64,000 bases of DNA. It comes from Hexactinellida sp. DTS-2022. Its lineage: Eukaryota; Porifera; Hexactinellida. The stretch is taken from NCBI GenBank assembly GCA_028753945.1, contig JAPNXP010000002.1, positions 6,324,001 to 6,388,000 on the forward strand, read 5' to 3'. Numbering within the stretch: position 1 is the first letter of the stretch; every line of letters starts with the position of its first letter. The notes below the pieces were generated by a model. The model saw nothing but the letters and a program-made list of their open reading frames with translations, made no database searches and was not told the origin of the DNA. A program made the position numbers and the translations under genes. Positions 1-15,265 of this stretch are shown in pieces.

Positions 1-3000
1 AGACAATTCACAATAGACTTCCGAAATAAATAGACAACAATTACTACAAGTGTTACAACGAGTCACTAAACGGGTTTGAATTTATTGATGTATCAAAGAG
101 TTCAAACATTTGACAAAGTAACAGATAACTTCAGAAAAAACTGCAGAATATGTATCTTGCAGAACAATCAGACAATTCACAACAGACTTCCGGATAAATA
201 GACAAAAATTACTACTAGTGTTATAACGAGTCACTGCCGGTATACAGTTTATTGATGTATCAAAGAGTTCAAACATATGACAAAGGAATAGATAACTTCA
301 GGGAAAAGTGCAGAATATATAACTTGTAGAACAAACAGAGAATTCACAAAGACTTCCGGATAAATAGACAACAATTACAACAAGTGGTATAACGAGTTTC
401 TGAACAGAATTCAATTTATTGATGTATCAAAGAATTCAAACATTTCACAAAGGAACAGATAACTTCAGAAAAAACTGCAGAATATGTATCTTGCAGAACA
501 ATCAGACAATTCACAACAGACTTCCGGATAAATAGACAAAAATTACTTCTAGTGTTATAACGAGTCACTGCCGGTATACAGTTTATTGATGTATCAAGGA
601 GTTCAAACATATGACAAAGAAATAGATAACTTCAGGAAAAGTGCAGAATATGTAACTTGTAGACCAATCAGACAATTCACAATTGACTTCAGGATAAATA
701 GACAACAATTACTACAAGTGTTATAACGAGTCACTAAACGGAATTCAGTTTATTGATGTATCAAAGAGTTCAAACATTTTACAAAGGAACAGATACCTTC
801 AGGGAAAAGTGCATAATATGAAATTTGCAGAACAATCAGACAATTCACAATAGACTTCCGAAATAAATAGACAACAATTACTACAAGTGTTACAACGAGT
901 CACTAAACGGGTTTGAATTTATTGATGTATCAAAGAGTTCAAACATTTGACAAAGTAACAGATAACTTCAGAAAAAACTGCAGAATATGTATCTTGCAGA
1001 ACAATCAGACAATTCACAATAGACTTCCGAAATAAATAGACAACAATTACTACAAGTGTTACAACGAGTCACTAAACGGGTTTGAATTTATTAATGTATC
1101 AAAGAGTTCAAACATTTAACAAAGCAACAGATAACTTCAGGGAAAAGTGCAGAATATGTAACTTGTAGAACAAACGGAGAATTCACAATAGACTTCCGGA
1201 TAAATAGACAACAATTACAACAAGTGGTATAACGAGTTAATGAACAGAATTCAATTTATTGATGTATCAAAGAATTCAAACATTTGACAAAGCAACAGAT
1301 AACTTCAGGGAAAAGTGCAGAATATGTAACTTGTAGAACAAACAGACAATTCACAATTGACTTCAGGATAAATAGACAACAATTAAAACAAGTGTTACAA
1401 CGAGTCACTACCGGAATTCAGTTTATTGATGTATCAAAGAGTTCAAACATTTGACAAAGGAACAGATACCTTCAGAGAAAAGTGCATAATATGAAATTTG
1501 CAGAACAATCAGACAATTCAAAATAGACTTCCGAAATAAATAGACAACAATTACTACAAGTGTTACAACGAGTCACTAAACGGGTTTGAATTTATTGATG
1601 TATCAAAGAGTTCAAACATTTGACAAAGTAACAGATAACTTCAGAAAAAACTGCAGAATATGTATCTTGCAGAACAATCAGACAATTCACAATAGACTTC
1701 CGAAATAAATAGACAACAATTACTACAAGTGTTACAACGAGTCACTAAACGGGTTTGAATTTATTGATGTATGAAAGAGTTCAAACATTTGACAAAGCAA
1801 CAGATAACTTCAGAAAAAACTGCAGAATATGTATCTTGTAGAACAAACAGAAAATTCACAAAGACTTCCGGATAAATAGACAACAATTACAACAAGTGGT
1901 ATAACGAGTTACTGAACAGAATTCAATTTATTGATGTATCAAAGAATTCAAACATTTCACAAAGGAGCAGATAACTTCAGAAAAAACTGCAGAATATGTA
2001 ACTTGCAGAACAATCAGACAATTCACAACAGACTTCCGGATAAATAGACAAAAATTACTACTAGTGTTATAACGAGTCACTGCCGGTATACACTTTATTG
2101 ATGTATCAAAGAGTTCAAACATATGACAAAGGAACAGATAACTTCAGGAAAGTGCAGAATATGTAACTTGTAGACCAATCAGACAATTCACAATTGACTT
2201 CAGGATAAATAGACAACAATTAAAACAAGTGTTATAACGAGTCACTACCGGAATTCAGTTTATTGATGTATCAAAGAGTTCAAACATTTGACAAAGGAAC
2301 AGATAACTTCAGTAAAACTGCAGAATATGAAACTTGCAGAACAATAGACAATTCACTATAGACTTCCGGATAAATAGACAACAATTAATACAAGTGGTAC
2401 AACGAGTTAGTAAACGGAAATCAATTTATTGATGTATCAACGAGTTCAAACATTTCACACTGGAACAGATAACTTCAGAAAAAACTGCAGAATATGTATC
2501 TTGCAGAACAATCAGACAATTCACAACATACTTCCGGTAAATAGACAAAAATTACTTCTAGTGTTATAACGAGTCACTGCCGGTATACAGTTTATTGATG
2601 TATCAAAGAGTTCAAACATTTTACAAAGGAACAGATACCTTCAGAGAAAAGTGCATAATATGAAATTTGCAGAACAATCAGACAATTCACAATTGACTTC
2701 CGAAATAAATAGACAACAATTACTACAAGTGTTACAACTAGTCACTAAACGGGTTTGAATTTATTGATGTATCAAAGAGTTCAAACATTTGACAAAGTAA
2801 CAGATAACTTCAGAAAAAACTGCAGAATATGTATCTTGCAGAACAATCAGACAATTCACAATAGACTTCCGAAATAAATAGACAACAATTACTACAAGTG
2901 TTACAACGAGTCACTAAACGGGTTTGAATTTATTGATGTATGAAAGAGTTCAAACATTTGACAAAGCAACAGATAACTTCAGGGAAAAGTGCAGAATATG

Positions 3001-3687
3001 TAACTTGTAGAACAAACAGAAAATTCACAAAGACTTCCGGATAAATAGACAACAATTACAACAAGTGGTATAACGAGTTACTGAACAGAATTCAATTTAT
3101 TGATGTATCAAAGAATTCAAACATATGACAAAGGAACAGATAACTTCAGAAAAAACTGCAGAATATGTAACTTGCAGAACAATCAGACAATTCACAACAG
3201 ACTTCCGGATAAATAGACAAAAATTACTACTAGTGTTATAACGAGTCACTGCCGGTATACACTTTATTGATGTATCAAAGAGTTCAAACATTTGACAAAG
3301 CAACAGATAACTTCAGGGAAAAGTGCAGAATATGTAACTTGTAGAACAAACGGAGAATTCACAAAGACTTCCGGATAAATAGACAACAATTACAACAAGT
3401 GGTATAACGAGTTACTGAACAGAATTCAATTTATTGATGTATCAAAGAGTTCAAACATTTTACAAAGGAACAGATACCTTCAGGGAAAAGTGCATAATAT
3501 GAAATTTGCAGAACAATCAGACAATTCACAATAGACTTCCGAAATAAATAGACAACAATTACTACAAGTGTTAATACGTGTCACTAAACGGGTTTGAATT
3601 TATTGATGTATCAAAGAGTTCAAACATTTGACAAAGCAACAGATAACTTCAGGGAAAAGTGCATAATATGAAATTTGCAGAACAATC
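1..3687 (+). repeat. Satellite higher-order unit, copy A (22 monomers)
   Basis: The sequence from 1 reappears from 3688 with a constant offset of 3,687 bp. Rare private variants repeat at exactly that spacing, for example CACACTGG at 2456 and 6143. This marks a 22-monomer unit amplified as a block. Confidence 0.85.
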
Positions 3688-6600
3688 AGACAATTCACAA
3701 TAGACTTCCGAAATAAATAGACAACAATTACTACAAGTGTTACAACGAGTCACTAAACGGGTTTGAATTTATTGATGTATCAAAGAGTTCAAACATTTGA
3801 CAAAGTAACAGATAACTTCAGAAAAAACTGCAGAATATGTATCTTGCAGAACAATCAGACAATTCACAACAGACTTCCGGATAAATAGACAAAAATTACT
3901 ACTAGTGTTATAACGAGTCACTGCCGGTATACAGTTTATTGATGTATCAAAGAGTTCAAACATATGACAAAGGAATAGATAACTTCAGGGAAAAGTGCAG
4001 AATATATAACTTGTAGAACAAACAGAGAATTCACAAAGACTTCCGGATAAATAGACAACAATTACAACAAGTGGTATAACGAGTTTCTGAACAGAATTCA
4101 ATTTATTGATGTATCAAAGAATTCAAACATTTCACAAAGGAACAGATAACTTCAGAAAAAACTGCAGAATATGTATCTTGCAGAACAATCAGACAATTCA
4201 CAACAGACTTCCGGATAAATAGACAAAAATTACTTCTAGTGTTATAACGAGTCACTGCTGGTATACAGTTTATTGATGTATCAAGGAGTTCAAACATATG
4301 ACAAAGAAATAGATAACTTCAGGAAAAGTGCAGAATATGTAACTTGTAGACCAATCAGACAATTCACAATTGACTTCAGGATAAATAGACAACAATTACT
4401 ACAAGTGTTATAACGAGTCACTAAACGGAATTCAGTTTATTGATGTATCAAAGAGTTCAAACATTTTACAAAGGAACAGATACCTTCAGGGAAAAGTGCA
4501 TAATATGAAATTTGCAGAACAATCAGACAATTCACAATAGACTTCCGAAATAAATAGACAACAATTACTACAAGTGTTACAACGAGTCACTAAACGGGTT
4601 TGAATTTATTGATGTATCAAAGAGTTCAAACATTTGACAAAGTAACAGATAACTTCAGAAAAAACTGCAGAATATGTATCTTGCAGAACAATCAGACAAT
4701 TCACAATAGACTTCCGAAATAAATAGACAACAATTACTACAAGTGTTACAACGAGTCACTAAACGGGTTTGAATTTATTAATGTATCAAAGAGTTCAAAC
4801 ATTTAACAAAGCAACAGATAACTTCAGGGAAAAGTGCAGAATATGTAACTTGTAGAACAAACGGAGAATTCACAATAGACTTCCGGATAAATAGACAACA
4901 ATTACAACAAGTGGTATAACGAGTTACTGAACAGAATTCAATTTATTGATGTATCAAAGAATTCAAACATTTGACAAAGCAACAGATAACTTCAGGGAAA
5001 AGTGCAGAATATGTAACTTGTAGAACAAACAGACAATTCACAATTGACTTCAGGATAAATAGACAACAATTAAAACAAGTGTTACAACGAGTCACTACCG
5101 GAATTCAGTTTATTGATGTATCAAAGAGTTCAAACATTTGACAAAGGAACAGATACCTTCAGAGAAAAGTGCATAATATGAAATTTGCAGAACAATCAGA
5201 CAATTCAAAATAGACTTCCGAAATAAATAGACAACAATTACTACAAGTGTTACAACGAGTCACTAAACGGGTTTGAATTTATTGATGTATCAAAGAATTC
5301 AAACATTTGACAAAGTAACAGATAACTTCAGAAAAAACTGCAGAATATGTATCTTGCAGAACAATCAGACAATTCACAATAGACTTCCGAAATAAATAGA
5401 CAACAATTACTACAAGTGTTACAACGAGTCACTAAACGGGTTTGAATTTATTGATGTATGAAAGAGTTCAAACATTTGACAAAGCAACAGATAACTTCAG
5501 GGAAAAGTGCAGAATATGTAACTTGTAGAACAAACAGAAAATTCACAAAGACTTCCGGATAAATAGACAACAATTACAACAAGTGGTATAACGAGTTACT
5601 GAACAGAATTCAATTTATTGATGTATCAAAGAATTCAAACATTTCACAAAGGAGCAGATAACTTCAGAAAAAACTGCAGAATATGTAACTTGCAGAACAA
5701 TCAGACAATTCACAACAGACTTCCGGATAAATAGACAAAAATTACTACTAGTGTTATAACGAGTCACTGCCGGTATACACTTTATTGATGTATCAAAGAG
5801 TTCAAACATATGACAAAGGAACAGATAACTTCAGGAAAGTGCAGAATATGTAACTTGTAGACCAATCAGACAATTCACAATTGACTTCAGGATAAATAGA
5901 CAACAATTAAAACAAGTGTTATAACGAGTCACTACCGGAATTCAGTTTATTGATGTATCAAAGAGTTCAAACATTTGACAAAGGAACAGATAACTTCAGT
6001 AAAACTGCAGAATATGAAACTTGCAGAACAATAGACAATTCACTATAGACTTCCGGATAAATAGACAACAATTAATACAAGTGGTACAACGAGTTAGTAA
6101 ACGGAAATCAATTTATTGATGTATCAACGAGTTCAAACATTTCACACTGGAACAGATAACTTCAGAAAAAACTGCAGAATATGTATCTTGCAGAACAATC
6201 AGACAATTCACAACATACTTCCGGAAAATAGACAAAAATTACTTCTAGTGTTATAACGAGTCACTGCCGGTATACAGTTTATTGATGTATCAAAGAGTTC
6301 AAACATTTTACAAAGGAACAGATACCTTCAGAGAAAAGTGCATAATATGAAATTTGCAGAACAATCAGACAATTCACAATTGACTTCCGAAATAAATAGA
6401 CAACAATTACTACAAGTGTTACAACGAGTCACTAAACGGGTTTGAATTTATTGATGTATCAAAGAGTTCAAACATTTGACAAAGTAACAGATAACTTCAG
6501 AAAAAACTGCAGAATATGTATCTTGCAGAACAATCAGACAATTCACAATAGACTTCCGAAATAAATAGACAACAATTACTACAAGTGTTACAACGAGTCA

Positions 6601-6690
6601 CTAAACGGGTTTGAATTTATTGATGTATGAAAGAGTTCAAACATTTGACAAAGCAACAGATAACTTCAGGGAAAAGTGCAGAATATGTAT
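3688..6690 (+). repeat. Satellite higher-order unit, copy B (partial)
   Basis: Near-identical to 1-3000 at offset 3,687. Around 6690-6720 it departs from copy A and joins a different monomer order (about 6720-8340) that again resembles the start of copy A. The right boundary is approximate. Confidence 0.8.
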
Positions 6691-8559
6691 CTTGCAGAAC
6701 AAACAGAGAATTCACAATGACTTCCGGATAAATAGACAAAAATTACTACTAGTGTTATAACGAGTCACTGCCGGTATACAGTTTATTGATGTATCAAAGA
6801 GTTCAAACATATGACAAAGGAATAGATAACTTCAGGGAAAAGTGCAGAATATATAACTTGTAGAACAAACAGAGAATTCACAAAGACTTCCGGATAAATA
6901 GACAACAATTACAACAAGTGGTATAACGAGTTTCTGAACAGAATTCAATTTATTGATGTATCAAAGAATTCAAACATTTCACAAAGGAACAGATAACTTC
7001 AGAAAAAACTGCAGAATATGTATCTTGCAGAACAATCAGACAATTCACAACAGACTTCCGGATAAATAGACAAAAATTACTACTAGTGTTATAACGAGTC
7101 ACTGCCGGTATACAGTTTATTGATGTATCAAGGAGTTCAAACATATGACAAAGAAATAGATAACTTCAGGAAAAGTGCAGAATATGTAACTTGTAGACCA
7201 ATCAGACAATTCACAATTGACTTCAGGATAAATAGACAACAATTACTACAAGTGTTATAACGAGTCACTAAACGGAATTCAGTTTATTGATGTATCAAAG
7301 AGTTCAAACATTTTACAAAGCAACAGATAACTTCAGGGAAAAGTGCATAATATGAAATTTGCAGAACAATCAGACAATTCACAATAGACTTCCGAAATAA
7401 ATAGACAACAATTACTACAAGTGTTACAACGAGTCACTAAACGGGTTTGAATTTATTGATGTATCAAAGAGTTCAAACATTTGACAAAGTAACAGATAAC
7501 TTCAGAAAAAACTGCAGAATATGTATCTTGCAGAACAATCAGACAATTCACAATAGACTTCCGAAATAAATAGACAACAATTACTACAAGTGTTACAACG
7601 AGTCACTAAACGGGTTTGAATTTATTAATGTATCAAAGAGTTCAAACATTTGACAAAGCAACAGATAACTTCAGGGAAAAGTGCAGAATATGTAACTTGT
7701 AGAACAAACGGAGAATTCACAAAGACTTCCGGATAAATAGACAACAATTACAACAAGTGGTATAACGAGTTACTGAACAGAATTCAATTTATTGATGTAT
7801 CAAAGAATTCAAACATTTCACAAAGGAACAGATAACTTCAGAAAAAACTGCAGAATATGTAACTTGCAGAACAATCAGACAATTCACAACAGACTTCCGG
7901 ATAAATAGACAACAATTACTACTAGTGTTATAACGAGTCACTGCCGGTATACACTTTATTGATGTATCAAAGAGTTCAAACATTTGACAAAGCAACAGAT
8001 AACTTCAGGGAAAAGTGCAGAATATGTAACTTGTAGAACAAACAGACAATTCACAATTGACTTCAGGATAAATAGACAACAATTAAAACAAGTGTTACAA
8101 CGAGTCACTACCGGAATTCAGTTTATTGATGTATCAAAGAGTTCAAACATTTGACAAAGGAACAGATAACTTCAGTAAAACTGCAGAATATGTAACTTGT
8201 AGAACAATAGACAATTCACTATAGACTTCAGGATAAATAGACAACAATTAATACAAGTGGTACAACGAGTTAGTAAACGGAAATCAATTTATTGATGTAT
8301 CAACGAGTTCAAACATTTCACAAAGGAACAGAGAACTTCAGGGAAAAGTGCAGAATATGTAACTTGTAGAGCAATCAGACAATTCAAAATAGACTTCCGG
8401 ATAAATAGACAAAAATTACTACAAGTGGTACAACGAGTTAGTAAACGGAAATCAATTTATTGATGTATCAACGAGTTCAAACATTTCACAAAGGAACAGA
8501 TAACTTCAGGGAAAAGTGCAGAATATGAAACTTGCAGAACAATCAGGCAATTCACAAAG

Positions 8560-11500
8560 ACTTCCGGATAAATAGACAAAAATTACTACTAGTGTTATAA
8601 CGAGTCACTGCCGGTATACAGTTTATTGATGTATCAAAGAGTTCAAACATATGACAAAGGAATAGATAACTTCAGGGAAAAGTGCAGAATATATAACTTG
8701 TAGAACAAACAGAGAATTCACAAAGACTTCCGGATAAATAGACAACAATTACAACAAGTGGTATAACGAGTTTCTGAACAGAATTCAATTTATTGATGTA
8801 TCAAAGAATTCAAACATTTCACAAAGGAACAGATAACTTCAGAAAAAACTGCAGAATATGTATCTTGCAGAACAATCAGACAATTCACAACAGACTTCCG
8901 GATAAATAGACAAAAATTACTTCTAGTGTTATAACGAGTCACTGCCGGTATACAGTTTATTGATGTATCAAGGAGTTCAAACATATGACAAAGAAATAGA
9001 TAACTTCAGGAAAAGTGCAGAATATGTAACTTGTAGACCAATCAGACAATTCACAATTGACTTCAGGATAAATAGACAACAATTACTACAAGTGTTATAA
9101 CGAGTCACTAAACGGAATTCAGTTTATTGATGTATCAAAGAGTTCAAACATTTTACAAAGGAACAGATACCTTCAGGGAAAAGTGCATAATATGAAATTT
9201 GCAGAACAATCAGACAATTCACAATAGACTTCCGAAATAAATAGACAACAATTACTACAAGTGTTACAACGAGTCACTAAACGGGTTTGAATTTATTGAT
9301 GTATCAAAGAGTTCAAACATTTGACAAAGTAACAGATAACTTCAGAAAAAACTGCAGAATATGTATCTTGCAGAACAATCAGACAATTCACAATAGACTT
9401 CCGAAATAAATAGACAACAATTACTACAAGTGTTACAACGAGTCACTAAACGGGTTTGAATTTATTAATGTATCAAAGAGTTCAAACATTTAACAAAGCA
9501 ACAGATAACTTCAGGGAAAAGTGCAGAATATGTAACTTGTAGAACAAACGGAGAATTCACAATAGACTTCCGGATAAATAGACAACAATTACAACAAGTG
9601 GTATAACGAGTTACTGAACAGAATTCAATTTATTGATGTATCAAAGAATTCAAACATTTGACAAAGCAACAGATAACTTCAGGGAAAAGTGCAGAATATG
9701 TAACTTGTAGAACAAACAGACAATTCACAATTGACTTCAGGATAAATAGACAACAATTAAAACAAGTGTTACAACGAGTCACTACCGGAATTCAGTTTAT
9801 TGATGTATCAAAGAGTTCAAACATTTGACAAAGGAACAGATACCTTCAGAGAAAAGTGCATAATATGAAATTTGCAGAACAATCAGACAATTCAAAATAG
9901 ACTTCCGAAATAAATAGACAACAATTACTACAAGTGTTACAACGAGTCACTAAACGGGTTTGAATTTATTGATGTATGAAAGAGTTCAAACATTTGACAA
10001 AGCAACAGATAACTTCAGGGAAAAGTGCAGAATATGTAACTTGTAGAACAAACAGAAAATTCACAAAGACTTCCGGATAAATAGACAACAATTACAACAA
10101 GTGGTATAACGAGTTACTGAACAGAATTCAATTTATTGATGTATCAAAGAATTCAAACATTTCACAAAGGAGCAGATAACTTCAGAAAAAACTGCAGAAT
10201 ATGTAACTTGCAGAACAATCAGACAATTCACAACAGACTTCCGGATAAATAGACAAAAATTACTACTAGTGTTATAACGAGTCACTGCCGGTATACACTT
10301 TATTGATGTATCAAAGAGTTCAAACATATGACAAAGGAACAGATAACTTCAGGAAAGTGCAGAATATGTAACTTGTAGACCAATCAGACAATTCACAATT
10401 GACTTCAGGATAAATAGACAACAATTAAAACAAGTGTTATAACGAGTCACTACCGGAATTCAGTTTATTGATGTATCAAAGAGTTCAAACATTTGACAAA
10501 GGAACAGATAACTTCAGTAAAACTGCAGAATATGAAACTTGCAGAACAATAGACAATTCACTATAGACTTCCGGATAAATAGACAACAATTAATACAAGT
10601 GGTACAACGAGTTAGTAAACGGAAATCAATTTATTGATGTATCAACGAGTTCAAACATTTCACACTGGAACAGATAACTTCAGAAAAAACTGCAGAATAT
10701 GTATCTTGCAGAACAATCAGACAATTCACAACATACTTCCGGAAAATAGACAAAAATTACTTCTAGTGTTATAACGAGTCACTGCCGGTATACAGTTTAT
10801 TGATGTATCAAAGAGTTCAAACATTTTACAAAGGAACAGATACCTTCAGAGAAAAGTGCATAATATGAAATTTGCAGAACAATCAGACAATTCACAATTG
10901 ACTTCCGAAATAAATAGACAACAATTACTACAAGTGTTACAACGAGTCACTAAACGGGTTTGAATTTATTGATGTATCAAAGAGTTCAAACATTTGACAA
11001 AGTAACAGATAACTTCAGAAAAAACTGCAGAATATGTATCTTGCAGAACAATCAGACAATTCACAATAGACTTCCGAAATAAATAGACAACAATTACTAC
11101 AAGTGTTACAACGAGTCACTAAACGGGTTTGAATTTATTGATGTATGAAAGAGTTCAAACATTTGACAAAGCAACAGATAACTTCAGGGAAAAGTGCAGA
11201 ATATGTAACTTGTAGAACAAACAGAAAATTCACAAAGACTTCCGGATAAATAGACAACAATTACAACAAGTGGTATAACGAGTTACTGAACAGAATTCAA
11301 TTTATTGATGTATCAAAGAATTCAAACATTTCACAAAGGAGCAGATAACTTCAGAAAAAACTGCAGAATATGTAACTTGCAGAACAATCAGACAATTCAC
11401 AACAGACTTCCGGATAAATAGACAGAAATTACTACTAGTGTTATAACGAGTCACTGCCGGTATACACTTTATTGATGTATCAAAGAGTTCAAACATTTGA

Positions 11501-11600
11501 CAAAGCAACAGATAACTTCAGGGAAAAGTGCAGAATATGTAACTTGTAGAACAAACGGAGAATTCACAAAGACTTCCGGATAAATAGACAACAATTACAA
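8560..11600 (+). repeat. Satellite higher-order unit, copy C with a one-monomer deletion
   Basis: Matches copy B at offset 4,687 near 8790 but at offset 4,518 from about 10133 on. The 169-bp difference equals one monomer, so one monomer has been lost in register. The private CACACTGG variant appears again at 10661. Ends are approximate. Confidence 0.75.
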
Positions 11601-14600
11601 CAAGTGGTATAACGAGTCACTACCGGAATTCAGTTTATTGATGTATCAAAGAGTTCAAACATTTGACAAAGGAACAGATACCTTCAGAGAAAAGTGCATA
11701 ATATGAAATTTGCAGAACAATCAGACAATTCACAATAGACTTCCGGATAAATAGACAAAAATTACTACTACTAGTGTTATAACGAGTCACTGCCGGTATA
11801 CAGTTTATTGATGTATCAAGGAGTTCAAACATATGACAAAGAAATAGATAACTTCAGGAAAAGTGCAGAATATGTAACTTGTAGACCAATCAGACAATTC
11901 ACAATTGACTTCAGGATAAATAGACAACAATTACTACAAGTGTTATAACGAGTCACTAAACGGAATTCAGTTTATTGATGTATCAAAGAGTTCAAACATT
12001 TTACAAAGGAACAGATACCTTCAGGGAAAAGTGCATAATATGAAATTTGCAGAACAATCAGACAATTCACAATAGACTTCCGAAATAAATAGACAAAAAT
12101 TACTACTAGTGTTATAACGAGTCACTGCCGGTATACAGTTTATTGATGTATCAAAGAGTTCAAACATATGACAAAGGAATAGATAACTTCAGGGAAAAGT
12201 GCAGAATATATAACTTGTAGAACAAACAGAGAATTCACAAAGACTTCCGGATAAATAGACAACAATTACAACAAGTGGTATAACGAGTTTCTGAACAGAA
12301 TTCAATTTATTGATGTATCAAAGAGTTCAAACATATGACAAAGAAATAGATAACTTCAGGAAAAGTGCAGAATATGTAACTTGTAGACCAATCAGACAAT
12401 TCACAATTGACTTCAGGATAAATAGACAACAATTACTACAAGTGTTATAACGAGTCACTAAACGGAATTCAGTTTATTGATGTATCAAAGAGTTCAAACA
12501 TTTTACAAAGGAACAGATACCTTCTGGGAAAAGTGCATAATATGAAATTTGCAGAACAATCAGACAATTCACAATAGACTTCCGAAATAAATAGACAACA
12601 ATTACTACAAGTGTTACAACGAGTCACTAAACGGGTTTGAATTTATTGATGTATCAAAGAGTTCAAACATTTGACAAAGTAACAGATAACTTCAGAAAAA
12701 ACTGCAGAATATGTATCTTGCAGAACAATCAGACAATTCACAATAGACTTCCGAAATAAATAGACAACAATTACTACAAGTGTTACAACGAGTCACTAAA
12801 CGGGTTTGAATTTATTAATGTATCAAAGAGTTCAAACATTTGACAAAGCAACAGATAACTTCAGGGAAAAGTGCAGAATATGTAACTTGTAGAACAAACG
12901 GAGAATTCACAAAGACTTCCGGATAAATAGACAACAATTACAACAAGTGGTATAACGAGTTACTGAACAGAATTCAATTTATTGATGTATCAAAGAATTC
13001 AAACATTTGACAAAGCAACAGATAACTTCAGGGAAAAGTGCAGAATATGTAACTTGTAGAACAAACAGACAATTCACAATTGACTTCATGATAAATAGAC
13101 AACAATTAAAACAAGTGTTACAACGAGTCACTACCGGAATTCAGTTTATTGATGTATCAAAGAGTTCAAACATTTGACAAAGGAACAGATACCTTCAGAG
13201 AAAAGTGCATAATATGAAATTTGCAGAACAATCAGACAATTCACAATAGACTTCCGAAATAAATAGACAACAATTACTACAAGTGTTACAACGAGTCACT
13301 AAACGGGTTTGAATTTATTGATGTATCAAAGAGTTCAAACATTTGACAAAGTAACAGATAACTTCAGAAAAAACTGCAGAATATGTAACTTGCAGAACAA
13401 TCAGACAATTCACAACAGACTTCCGGATAAATAGACAGAAATTACTACTAGTGTTATAACGAGTCACTGCCGGTATACACTTTATTGATGTATCAAAGAG
13501 TTCAAACATTTGACAAAGCAACAGATAACTTCAGGGAAAAGTGCAGAATATGTAACTTGTAGAACAAACGGAGAATTCACAAAGACTTCCGGATAAATAG
13601 ACAACAATTACAACAAGTGGTATAACGAGTCACTACCGGAATTCAGTTTATTGATGTATCAAAGAGTTCAAACATTTGACAAAGGAACAGATACCTTCAG
13701 AGAAAAGTGCATAATATGAAATTTGCAGAACAATCAGACAATTCACAATAGACTTCCGGATAAATAGACAAAAATTACTACTACTAGTGTTATAACGAGT
13801 CACTGCCGGTATACAGTTTATTGATGTATCAAGGAGTTCAAACATATGACAAAGAAATAGATAACTTCAGGAAAAGTGCAGAATATGTAACTTGTAGACC
13901 AATCAGACAATTCACAATTGACTTCAGGATAAATAGACAACAATTACTACAAGTGTTATAACGAGTCACTAAACGGAATTCAGTTTATTGATGTATCAAA
14001 GAGTTCAAACATTTTACAAAGGAACAGATACCTTCAGGGAAAAGTGCATAATATGAAATTTGCAGAACAATCAGACAATTCACAATAGACTTCCGAAATA
14101 AATAGACAAAAATTACTACTAGTGTTATAACGAGTCACTGCCGGTATACAGTTTATTGATGTATCAAAGAGTTCAAACATATGACAAAGGAATAGATAAC
14201 TTCAGGGAAAAGTGCAGAATATATAACTTGTAGAACAAACAGAGAATTCACAAAGACTTCCGGATAAATAGACAACAATTACAACAAGTGGTATAACGAG
14301 TTTCTGAACAGAATTCAATTTATTGATGTATCAAAGAGTTCAAACATATGACAAAGAAATAGATAACTTCAGGAAAAGTGCAGAATATGTAACTTGTAGA
14401 CCAATCAGACAATTCACAATTGACTTCAGGATAAATAGACAACAATTACTACAAGTGTTATAACGAGTCACTAAACGGAATTCAGTTTATTGATGTATCA
14501 AAGAGTTCAAACATTTTACAAAGGAACAGATACCTTCTGGGAAAAGTGCATAATATGAAATTTGCAGAACAATCAGACAATTCACAATAGACTTCCGAAA

Positions 14601-15265
14601 TAAATAGACAACAATTACTACAAGTGTTACAACGAGTCACTAAACGGGTTTGAATTTATTGATGTATCAAAGAGTTCAAACATTTGACAAAGTAACAGAT
14701 AACTTCAGAAAAAACTGCAGAATATGTATCTTGCAGAACAATCAGACAATTCACAATAGACTTCCGAAATAAATAGACAACAATTACTACAAGTGTTACA
14801 ACGAGTCACTAAACGGGTTTGAATTTATTAATGTATCAAAGAGTTCAAACATTTGACAAAGCAACAGATAACTTCAGGGAAAAGTGCAGAATATGTAACT
14901 TGTAGAACAAACGGAGAATTCACAAAGACTTCCGGATAAATAGACAACAATTACAACAAGTGGTATAACGAGTTACTGAACAGAATTCAATTTATTGATG
15001 TATCAAAGAATTCAAACATTTGACAAAGCAACAGATAACTTCAGGGAAAAGTGCAGAATATGTAACTTGTAGAACAAACAGACAATTCACAATTGACTTC
15101 AGGATAAATAGACAACAATTAAAACAAGTGTTACAACGAGTCACTACCGGAATTCAGTTTATTGATGTATCAAAGAGTTCAAACATTTGACAAAGGAACA
15201 GATACCTTCAGAGAAAAGTGCATAATATGAAATTTGCAGAACAATCAGACAATTCACAATAGACT
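11350..15265 (+). repeat. Tandem 2,013-bp (12-monomer) higher-order repeat, about two copies
   Basis: Three private variants recur at exactly 2,013 bp: GACAGAAATT at 11421 and 13434, the expanded ATTACTACTACTAG at 11761 and 13774, and CTTCTGGG at 12521 and 14534. This is a recent local duplication of a 12-monomer block, distinct from the 22-monomer unit on its left. Outer limits are approximate. Confidence 0.85.
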
